In this document: in pieces, positions 13,601-25,600 of the stretch
Layout of the letters: the number at the start of each line of letters is the position of its first letter
How positions within the stretch are numbered: the first letter of the stretch is position 1
NCBI GenBank assembly: GCA_037893225.1
Contig: JAZGUH010000327.1
Coordinates: 1,116,001 to 1,180,000 of the forward strand
Direction: 5' to 3'
Length of the DNA: 64,000 bases
Source of the DNA: Hippasteria phrygiana
Taxonomy: Eukaryota > Echinodermata > Asteroidea > Valvatida > Goniasteridae
Program-made: the position numbers and the translations under genes
Notes under the pieces: model-generated
Databases searched by the model: none
What the model was told of the DNA's origin: nothing
What the model saw: the letters and a program-made list of their open reading frames with translations, nothing else

Positions 13601-16600
13601 GACTTTCATGATGGACTTTCGCGAGTGGTTATTTACTTTTGCGATTTTGTTAGATGACAAGTGAAACTGTTTTTTGGGGCATAATAAAAACAAACTATTT
13701 AAAAATCAATATTTTGTATAAACCAAGCCCTAAAAATTCTATGGCTTTCATTGTTGATGTACATGTGAATGGCTTTTGAAAGAGTCTTCATTAAAAACTG
13801 GAAAACCCTGGCATTTCAAATGATTTTGCCAGCCCCCAAAAAAATCGGAACACTTCTAAAGAAATTTTTTAAATGTGGTCTTGAAAATCTTGGGAAAAAA
13901 TTCATTTGTCCCCTCTTTGAAAATGGCAATGCCCCCTTTCCCTCCGCCCCCCCCCCCCCTTTTCCTCCCCCCCCCCCCCCCCAACAGAGCCTGGTACGCC
14001 ACTGGACAAAATCACAGCTGCGCGCAACAAACATCCGTCACCTTTGTCAGACATATGCTGGATCACAGTCACGGGTGTGATTGGTCAATACTTCAAGAGG
14101 TGTGGCTTAATGGATTGCTCTACATGTATGTACGGAGAACATCAAGAGGAAATCAGACATGATTGTGAATTATATACATTCTTTGCATCTTTATAACAAA
14201 TAGTACATAAACCTGCAAAATTTAAGTGTCAACCGTGACTGTCAGTGTTAAAATGTACAGCGCCCCCCCCTTACAGGTGCAAGGGCGGATCCAGAACACA
14301 ATTTTTGGGGAGGGGGTCAAAACCTTTTTTTTTTGGAATTTTTTTGGGAGGGGCCAAAAAACATTTTGGCTGCGTTTTGTGGGTGGGTGTACGCAGTGGG
14401 TGTACGCAGTGGCTGTACGCAGTGGCTGCCTTTTTGCGACGTCAGTTAGTTTAAAAAAAATAAATAAAAAAAAAAATTAAAAAAATTGGCCCCCCTGGAT
14501 CCGCCCTTGTACAGGTGTGCATAGATGAGATAAAGATCTACATGTGCTTGGTGGTTTGGGACAGGTGAGGTTACAACATTTGATTGTCATTTCTGTATTC
14601 ACCTTAATCTGTACTTCAGGAATGTGCTCTATTTTGTAATTTGTACCGTACCATCTCTCCACACTGTCTGTCTTGCCTTCAAAACCTTTGGAGATCACGC
14701 CAACTCTGGAAACAAGAGGCACACATACAACAGTATAAAAGAAATTATTATCAATATTATGCATATGCAATAAAATATATATGTAGAAGTGCCCTTTCAA
14801 TAAGTATGCACCATGTACTTTTCTTCTTGGGTCCTTTCCATCCACGGTTCTTTATGTAAATTGGGACCCTGGCAGTATCACCTGCCTAATTAAGTGTTCC
14901 TTTCACATTGGCCAGTTCTGGGGCATGACTCCCCTCATTGTTAGGCAGTGGCCAATAAGAACTTGGATGAGGGAAATATCGCGGCAATGGAGAACAAGAA
15001 AGTGTTACATTTACCATCTTCAGGGGTGAGATTGGCCAAAAATGAAAAATCCACGAAATCCACAAAAAAATCAACGAAATCCACTAAAAAATCAACGAAA
15101 TCCACAAAAATCAACGAAAAATCCATGAAGACCCAAGATCAACATATAGTTTGTATTTGCCTGAGGGCACATCTTTAAAATATCAGTTTTTATTGGTCTA
15201 TATCCACTTTTACAGGTAAAAACACCTTTGGACAACACCTCAGGAATTCCAGACAAAAAATCCTGAAATCAGGAAAAATCCTGACAATTTCACCCCTGGA
15301 TCTTATACATTCAAGCTGTTTGTTGTAAATTTACCACTTGCATTTCCAGGCAAAAGTTTGCCTATCCTTCGATATCCTTTGCCTATCCACCCTACTCGAG
15401 TGCTGATTTGATGGTACTCTTACTTGGATATCAATAGTCATAGTCGATTACTCAAGGTTAAATATCTGTGGACTTGATTTTTTTGAAACTGTAGTACTTA
15501 TACTTGGACTCGATTTTTGGGACTTCAGACAATAAGTCACCTTGAGCAGCGAATATACAAAACTTGCATAAAAAAACAAAACTGGTTGCTCTTTCTTCAA
15601 TTTAAAATAGACTTGATACTGTTTGCTTTAATTTCATGGTGCTTTACCTGATTTTGTCTGGTATTAGTTGACTCAATACCATGTCAATCAGGTCAGGTCT
15701 GAAGTCTGGCATCAAGAAGGGTGCACTCAGCACCTCCTCCACGGGGTATTCTTGCTGCAGACAAGATGTGAGAAACGGTCATTCATTAGGTTGATGGGAC
15801 CATGCTAGGGAATTTTCATGACAGGCAGACATGCACCGAGATGCCAACACTGAGGCTGCAGAATTGAAGTGAGTAAGGCTATTCGATATGACGATATTTC
15901 CCGATATTTCGATATTTTGTTCATATCGAAAATCGAATCGGTCCCTTAAACAAAAACACCAAATTATCAGGGAATTTGATATACCGAAGAATTTCGTGAT
16001 ATGTTGCTTTTCTAGGTATGTATTAAGTGTAAATTAGTCCAGTTTACCTTGCCCGAAATTCCAGTTATTTCCAATAAATTTGGTGATAGAGTAGTACTTA
16101 ACGTATGTACTAAATATGTGTCGTTTCTTTGACCGTTTTCTAAACCCCGACTTGACTTTGTCGCCGTCATATCTCTGTGCCGTTCATTATAGCTCATGTG
16201 CATGCACTGCATCGCATCATTGGTACATGGTGTAGTCTTGGTCAAGTGCAAACAACTGCACTGAATGCTACCGTCTTATCCCCATTGTACAATGTACGTA
16301 CACGCAGCTAACGCGTAGCGAACTTCGTCTTGAGAAAAGACTAAAACCTGATGGGGTATGGCAATTGTTGCAATAAGGCCAACCCCCTTTAATAGCACAC
16401 CTGCGCGTGTGCATTGCATGGTTGGTGTAGTCTTGGCCCGGTCAAATGCAAGCAGCCACATTGAATGCCACCATCTTATTCCCACTTAAGGTTTTTAAGT
16501 GCATAACAAAGTAGGACTGAGATACCATTCTGTGGAAAACACTTTCAATTCCTCTTTCATCTGATACCAAATTTATTCCTGTGGTACTTAAATGATTAAG

Positions 16601-19600
16601 ATTTTTAAAAAAATTACTAATTTTTAAGTCAAGCTTCTCTTCCGGGGAATTGCTTATCTGTTCTGTGTTGATTGTTTGAATGCTGGCTGGGGAAGCTTAG
16701 AGATCTGGATTTGTAAAATTTTTGACATTAATCTATTATGTGATTATTGGTTAGGCCTGTGCCGGGTACCCGGGTTGACGGGTACCCGACCGCCGATGTT
16801 GATACCCGGTTCCGTTTTTTCAGGTTGGGTACCAGTAAAAGAAAACAAATTGATAAAACAAATTAATGATATAGCTTTTTATTGTTCATGAAAATGTGTT
16901 TACATGTGAAATACTGAGATTTCCAATAAACAGAACATTAACCCCTTGAGCACGGTATTTTACGGGAGACGTTTGTGATTCGTCTTATTCTAATCATCGA
17001 TGTTCTTTGTCCAAATTGTTGTTTTGTGTTTTATATATACTTTGCAAATTAAAGCTAAAATTCCTATTGAAATAAATTGTGTGGAGAATTTCTAGATACA
17101 GCTTCTGTGCGCAAAAAGGCATTGTGTACAGGTGCGCGCGATTCCGTGATCGCTGCCGATGCAGTTTTTAAAAAAATTCTTTCATTTTTATGGGTACCCG
17201 TTCTTTATAGAAACCGGTATGCAGTTCCCAAAAAACCCATAAACACACAGGCCTATTACTGGTTATGCTTAGTTACAAAATTTCATATTTGTGACCGGCT
17301 CTGCATAAAGGGGTATTATGTCGCAAAATTTGAAAAATGAGTTATATACATGTACATAGTTGAATATGTCACATCCTAAGCTTTAATTTGGTGTAGGTTT
17401 GACCCCTGTGGCATTTAGTATTCTCGAGATATCTTGACATTTGTATACTCCTATTTTCCAATTTAACGAAAGTGTGTTCAGAGATATGGGCCTTTAAACA
17501 CAAAAAGTGCAAAGAAATAAGATAGAATTAATTTTTTACAACATTTATTGTTTTGTCTTTATTCATCAATATTATTGTTTCTGAAAATAAATTATGAAAA
17601 TATAGATATCATAGAAGCCAACAAATCAAAAAATCACTTATGTGAAGATTTTTTCGCCCACTTCACATAGAACAGCCCTGTGTGTGTTTTCACATAGTGC
17701 GACCTAATACCCCTTTTTGTAGAGCCGGTCACATTTGAATACAGCATAGCATTGGAGACACATCAGTGCTGCATTTTTCATGCTATACTTTTGCGCAAGA
17801 GGTATCCCAAGAGAACTCCAAGACTCACATGGAGCATGCTGGCAACCCTGGTCACGTAGCCCGCTGGTCGTTCCTTGTCTTTGAACTGGAACGTCATGGC
17901 GTCCAGGTCCCGGCACTCATTGTGGACCCACTCTTGAGGCCCCTCCTTGCGCAGGAGGTTCAGGTATTGAAACATGTGACAGATTATGTCGTCCACATGG
18001 TCTGAGGCAGAGGGATGAGAAGAGAACAAATGCACAAACTTGAACTATTTGTTTTAAACCCTCCTACCATTTAAAAGGTCAAAATCAATCAAAATTTCCT
18101 TCCACCTCCCCTGCTATACTTTTACACAGACATGATCAGATTACATGTGGTTTTGTACTATGGCAGGAGGGTCAAAAACAATCACCTTGACTGATTTTGA
18201 CCCATACAACAACATGGCTCAGAATGTATGTTTGCATAGGAGGGATTTATTAATAAAGCAAATTTCATATTTCAAGTTAAAAACAAAACTCACAAATACC
18301 CGGGACATTTATCCACTGTTCCAACGTGTTTAAACTTTTACAACACGCCTGTATCTGCCAGGGAATGATGCTCAGCGCACAATGCAACAATATAAATCAG
18401 ACAAATAGTTAATCAAAATGTATCAAACCAAAACCAAAAGCATCGTAGCAATTCTAGAACAAGTGGATCTTAAGGGCGACTTTCAAATCAGAGATGGAAG
18501 AAATAATCCAAATATCGATACGGCGTTTGTTCCAATGATAGGGGCCTGCATGAGAAGAGAATCAAACTCCATAAGAATTGCGAGTTTGAGGGATAACAAG
18601 CAGACGCATTGGAAGACTTAAAGCACCAAAGAAGATTGTTTAAGACAAGTGAAAGCAGTCTTGAATATTTTAAGGCCACTCAAATGTGGAACTGCATGCG
18701 GTATGCTTACAACAGCACATGCACAGAATCCTGCAAAGGTCTTGCACATACACGTACATTAGCGTTTGTTCTCCCAAACAAACGTGGACATATTAAACAA
18801 AGGGAACAATATCGTCCGCGAATCCCAGAATACGTCCGCGATTCCCAGAATACGTCCGCGATTCCCAGAATACGTCCGCGATTCCCAGAATACGTCCGTG
18901 ATTCCCAGAATACGTCCGCGATTCCCAGAATACGTCCGCGATTCCCAGAATACGTCCGCGATTCCCAGAATACGTCCGAGATTCCCAGAATACGTCCGCG
19001 ATTGAGATCGTGTACAAAACCTATGGGAGTCTTCCGAAAAAAGTTAAAGTACAAACAAAAGAGGGAACAATAGGACGTCCGCGTTTGGATACACGTTTAA
19101 CTGGGCTGTTCATTTTCAAATAATTTAGTATTTGATTATTCGAAACAGGGTTCGACCTAATATTCGATACTCGCCGATAAAGTTTTTCAAACGTAAGCTG
19201 CAACTGCATGCCGTGCCGGTTAAAAAAGGTTGCACGCAAAGCACACCGGTGTTTTACGTGCGGCGATCGACACAAGAGAGGTTTCGTTAGCGCACGGTTA
19301 GTGCGTACGCCCACGATTAGCTGCAAACGGTACGCGATGAAAATTGGTAAAAAATGTTTGTTTTATCTGTTTCTTACTTACGTGTAGTGCGACCACTATC
19401 CGTGTAAACAAGGTGATTACGTTTAGGATGAGCGAGGAAAACGTCAAACAAGCGCAAAAAATGATGACGTCGCGGGAAGTAAACGTAGTCGTCTCTCTAA
19501 TAACCATACGGTAATATGAACCGCATGTGCCTGTTGTATAAACATCATTACGGGTACGTATAACGTTCTGACAACAAGAAACCAAACTCAGGCCTACATT

Positions 19601-22600
19601 TTTGGAAGTGTCAAGGATTTAACGAACGGTAACAACAGGCCCTAAACCTCTGTCCACAAAAATGCAGCATTTGACACTGCTAATCGCCATAACTTTTCTA
19701 TCAATTTACATTTTCAAAGTGAACAAAGAAACTGGCAGGAGCGGGATTCGAACCTGCGACCTCCGAAATACCGTACTGGCGCTCTACCAACTGAGCTACC
19801 TTGCCCTATGTGTGCGGTCTCCCAAATTGTCAGTATCTTTGTTCGGGTGGGCGCTAGTCAGAAGTCATAAACCCAGAATGCTGTGTAGCCAGGGATCACA
19901 CCCAATTTTACGATACAACATGGGAAGCGGCATTGTGGGGATCACTCAATGAGGATACGACTTTTTAACTTATAATTCGTCAAACAATCCACAAGGGAAA
20001 ACATTTAAATGTTTCTATTAAAATAGCATATATTTTTTTCGAATATTCGAACCGGCAAAAAGGTATTCGAATATTCGGGACAGCCCTCGTGTACACAAAA
20101 CCCCTTGCACTGTACAAATTGAACAAAACATGGAATGGCAAAGTTAAGTATTAACTTTGACATGATAAAGATGGGGTCAACACAGTTTTATCCAAAAAAG
20201 TACTTGCATTGATAATCAAATGAAAATGCAAACAGTAGACCAAGGTCATTGTTATTTGGCAGTTTGGTAGTCCAACAGAAGTAATTAATATGATAAAGTA
20301 TAGAATTCGAAGAAAACAAAACAGCATGAACTTACCAATTCCCTCCTCACTAAGATCCACATTGATGATGAAGAACATGAATCCTTTGGCTCCATCCTTG
20401 GCCCCTCCACACAGTGTGTTGACCCATCCCTTTGCCTTCAACTCTGACAGGAGACTACCCTCGCCCTCATGACCTACAAGATGACCAAGGTAGTGGGCTG
20501 GCTGTAAAAAAAAAAAAAAAAAAAAAAAAAAATTAGACACAGCTACTGTGACCAGTTCCAACAAAGTCTTCAACAGCATTAACCAGTTCACGCCGGGATT
20601 ATTTTTTCACAGCAACACGTGCATAGACAGCAACACGTGGTTAGCTAGCTCCTGTTTGTGTGGAGGACAGAGCATCAACGATAGCCTTAAGCTACACGGG
20701 GTGACCACTGCTTTTACAGAGACTGATACTGGGGGGTTTTCTTCTTCACCGTGGTCTTCTTATATTTCCGTGCACACATCAACGAACATTTGGGGACTGA
20801 TTGGAAACTGAAGATTGAGGGTGACTGGGTCTAATTTTGTAGTCAGTGTCATCTGGGTGAATCAAACAACGGGGACCCTACTCGACGAAGCGCAATCTCC
20901 TAATAGCGAGCGGGGACAGCCGAACCGCTACATTACTTTCTACATTACTCTTCATTTTCCAACCTAGTAAAATCATGACATTGTCCGGGTGGGCCCATAC
21001 TGGGATGACACCAGACAATGTCAGACAGCCTGCCGTGAGACACAGGCAAAATATAGTTTCCGATCCTTCCCACAACACGGCAACATGCATCATAATGCAT
21101 TTGAGTAGTCGCTGTTACATGTACTGCGTGCCAGACTAAGACTGAAAACAGACCTATGCCAGCTGCGCAAAATAAGCATACGACACCAGACTATCAGTCT
21201 GGTTTCCGACATGCAAGATATTGGGCATTTTACAAACTTTTCCCGTTTTGCCTCTGTTTAAAAAATTTCCTTCACGCCCAAGGCCTGGGTCGAAGTGACC
21301 AAAACCGAATTATTTTGGGGAGAAAATTTCAACTACAAAAATCTACTATAAACTAAGTATGTCCTATTAAACAGCAATGGTATAATAAATCGTTGATCTC
21401 ATTGACTTTTGATCGTTCATTTCTTAATACGGATTCCCGGCTGCCGGATGAAATTTTCACCCAAAGTTTAACAGGAATACTATAGCACGTGTTTGTGTTC
21501 GTCGAATACCTAAACACCTGTTTGGCAATAGACTTTAATTTACCATATTTCGTTCTATATGTACATGTTCAAGCACCAGTCCACACACAAAACTCGTTTA
21601 TCACGGACTAGAACATATGCTATGGAACGTAGTGAGAATTTAGTTGCGTGGTGGCCCGCTGCATCTGTAGACTTCAACAAATACGCTGCTTCTACAGTGC
21701 CTAGTGCAATGTGTAATATCAAATCGTTGTGCTTCTTGACAAATTCTTTATACGCCATGCTGGGACGACGATTTTTTATGGGGGGGGACGTGCGCCCCCC
21801 AAGCCCCCCCCTTGGCTACGCCATTGGTTGCCGTCAAACAGTCTCAGGCCAAATCATGTGTGCACATGTATATACAATGCTGTAGCTAGTGGTACGATAC
21901 CTTTTTGTTTTCGCATTCGTTTGACAAAATCAGAAACATAACCATTATCAATTTATTATACACATGTACATGTATGTTTCATATGAGCCCGAGTTTGAAA
22001 GATAGGTTGTCCGTCAGACTTGGCCACTGACAAGAAATGGTAGCCTGGTGCCTGATTTTGGTTGTCCCGGTCATCGGGCGATATGATTCGTTAACCCCTG
22101 GGACCCATAATCCTGGGTAGGGCCCAAACAAGGTGCGACCACCCTGGGAAGGTGGACCTCGGATATCATATGGGCAGAATAGCATGTCAAGCCATGGGAT
22201 AGCATCAATGATTTTCGTTGCTACCCTGGTATCCTGCTTAACCAAAATGATGTAAAATTTGACTTAATTTGCGTTATCATGATTTGAAACTTGGCTACAA
22301 CTTTAAATGAAACATTTTTTCAAATATTACAAAAGAAAAATTACCTTTGATTTATAGAACTTCCTGAGATCTGGTATCGGGAAACTAACGTTGAGCTGCC
22401 GTATGTTCTTGACTGGAATGACATTACATTTCATCTACAAATTGAAAACATTTAAAAATGCATCCCTTTAATTAAGCTTTTTGCATGATTATTTTCAAAA
22501 ACACGTATTTCACTATGTCCACATCAAAAATACAAATGGGACATGCACATGTACTTTTACATGCCTACTTTCTTTGATAAATTCTTTGCTGTGATTTGTC

Positions 22601-25600
22601 ATTACATGATAATTATTATATCATTGATCTAATGGAGCAAACAAAACTGACAAGAGCAAGATCTGCAAGAACCTGCAATCACCTGATAACCGTACTACCA
22701 CACAACTCACTGAGCTATTTCCTCTCCCACAGTAGTGTGGGACGAGTCTACGAGTGATACTTACCCAAATAGCCACTACTTATGGATATTTATCCAGCCG
22801 ACAGGCTCAATTCTCTAAAGGTTTAAAGGTAGTGTACACGATTGGTAATCCTCCAATTTTTTTGTTACTGAATTATTACAAAATACCTTACTAGACTAAG
22901 TTAATAGTAGTCTGAATCATCCTGTGAAATTATGGCACCAGGTGTGCTGTCGTCAAGAAAAGTGGAAATATATATCGTTTTCCAACGATTTCCAGCTGGA
23001 AATCATTGGAAATCTGCCCTGTAGCCTTTAGTCAAGGCGCGCGTGGCGTCACGGTCCTTAACTGGAAACTGGAAGTAGGCCGCTGCCCTCAAGGGGTACA
23101 GGACCCATTTCTTGAGGGAGGCTGCGTGGTGGATATGATCCACGCACAGACGGTCCAATGGCATAGTTTGGAAGGCTGGATGGCGGGATTCCTCGATGCC
23201 TGTCTGCTGTTTGAATTAACGGCGGCCAGCTGCCCCATCTGGTTCTGCAAAACGAGAACCATATCCCGTTGAACCAATCTCAGCTGGGTTTCAAATGGGG
23301 ATAGTCCGCCTGGATCCGTGATCTTCTCGTCTCCGGAGCAGGTATCATGCGAAGGAGCAGGTATCATGTGAAGGAGTAGGAGAATCGCGAACACTAATTC
23401 CATCTGCATCTGGATCTTCACGAACAAAGGCCCCGAGATGCATCAAGGGACGGAGAGAGATGCCCAGCAGTGACCCCAGGAAGGGGGCACGGAGTAGGAG
23501 GTACATCGGAGCATCCGGATAAACCGGAGGCCCGGTGATGAACGGCACAATCCCGCTTGGACCAGGAAGAACCAGGTCGCAATCTGGGTCAGGAAAGGTG
23601 GACGCTAGTGGTTTAACCGCTGGAGCCGCTGCCGGCCACAACTGTTGTTGAGAGAGGGTAGACACCGAAGAGCTGATCAATTAAAAGCCTTCATAAATTT
23701 AGTGGGGGACACACTTTCCTTCTTTGGAGTTGTCAACTCACATGAGAAGGGAACGGCTGACGGCCACTATTTCCTGTGATACGTTTCGCTAGTCCCCTGA
23801 ACGGTCGGGAGGCTGACTCCCAGGCAGGGGCCACACCAGAGGGGCGACTAGCTGATCGAGCCCCGAGGAGTGATAACACACAACACGACCTGCTTTAGCT
23901 TACTATCTCCTTGAGCTGGCCGAGACGGCCGGGTAGGGGGAACGACCGACAGCTGCTATACCTCGCGATGCACTTCACTAAATCTCAAGCTCACCGCGAG
24001 CAAGAGGAAACGACTGGGAGATGGCCGCTATTCCCGTGGACAGGGGTCCCATGGGTGGGGCGACTAGCTGATCGAACTCTGAACTCCGAGGAGCTATAAC
24101 GCAAAACACGCCCTGCTCGAGCTCACTAGCACCCTCGGCTAGGTGAAACGGCCGGGGGTAGGGAACGACCGACGGCCGCTATACTTCGAAGGAGATAGAA
24201 CCGCACTTCTCTCCAACAAAAAAATTTAGACGGTAAGGAAACGAAAAACTCAGGAGACGTACCTGTCTCGAGGCAAGTTAAACCCAAACAGCCGGGAAAG
24301 GGTACCGTCTGTAGTAACAGCAAAGAAAATACATAATCAAAATACTTCTCTTTAATAAGGGATAACACACGATCCCAAAAAATAAGAAATTAAACCAGTT
24401 CACGGGGGCCTACCTGGCGCCGTTGACGAAGGTTTGAAAAGCCTCCAAAAATACTCCAAATTCAGAATTAGAAACTTCAAACTAAAACAAGAATAAATCT
24501 CTACAAGAAATAACAAGGTTGATTAAAACTATAACACCTTTGTAACAGCGAAAATCGTACAGACACGTTCAAAGAACGAGAGTGTATGAGAAACACGTCT
24601 GTACGTAGCCGTCGCTAGAAAAAAAGAGGATTTAAGATGCCGGAGTTACCGCATAGCATGATGGGTAGGTCCCGAGAGGACGCCTGACGGTTGATTAAAC
24701 CTTTAGCGAATTGAGCCTGTCAGCTGGATAAATATCCGTAAGTAGTGGCTATTTGGGTAAGTGAATGAAGTAGACTTGCCTGTTTGATGGATTTCCAAGT
24801 TGTCACTATCTTTGTTCAGGGGAACGTGGCTGGTATTAATGGACTGAGCCAAAAACCAAGGTGGTCCATTAACAGCAGCAACGACCCTCCAAGGTCATTA
24901 TGGACTGGTCAAAATCTTGTCATCATACTTTTATCCCTTTTCATACATGCCTTTTCATAAGAAAGCAAGACTCTCTTAAAAGCAAAAATATTTGACTTTA
25001 CCTACCCAGATCAGTTTGTATCGTACAAGAGGTTCTGCATGTGTGCAGGTACATACACTGAACTTCCTTGTACGTGTATACTACTGTGTGTGCACACCTT
25101 AAAGAGGATGTTGATTGCTGAGAGAAGTCTGCGTCATTTTGTAGTTTTTGTAGATTGCGTATTGTAAAATAAAGCAGCAAAATATTTCTGCTGTGAAATA
25201 ACAAAAGAGTTGTTTGCTGCCCACAGTGACGACTTTTAGACAAATAGCACCAGCGTGCTATGCTGCCCTAGCTGGGACTTGATAAAAATAGCTCTCAAAA
25301 GACCCTTTTTTGTTATTTCACGGCAGAAATAATTTGCTGTTCTATTTTGCAATACGCGCGCGCAATCTACATAAAACTACAAAATGACACAGACTTCACT
25401 CAGCAACCAACATCATCTTTAAACACTCTCTGCATTGCATACCCTCGGCTTACATGCAGAACAATCACTTTTGATTGAGCAAGATGGACATTTAATAAAC
25501 AAACGTTAAAGGTACACATTGCTTTGGATTTTGCGATTTGGGCTATAAAACTGAAATGGATATGGTTGGGAAGCTTTTTTTAAAGTAGAATATAAAGATT

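Larger units (their letters stand above)
18002..20335 (-). other. IDE intron h-i
   Basis: The intron is 2334 bp. It contains inverted repeat copy 2 (18050-18300), a 20-bp tandem array (18812-19004) and a hAT-like element with a tRNA-like insert (19101-20088). The stretch 18301-18811 has no recognised feature. Confidence 0.85.

Noticed and set aside
13769..14162. Pro-rich ORFs and their Gly-rich opposite strand
   Set aside because: They come from C-homopolymer tracts.
18812..19004. CRISPR array
   Set aside because: The repeats are directly abutting without spacers, and the DNA is from an animal nucleus.
18609..19073. Repeat-protein ORFs on both strands
   Set aside because: They arise from the 20-bp tandem array. 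All phases give similar open frames.
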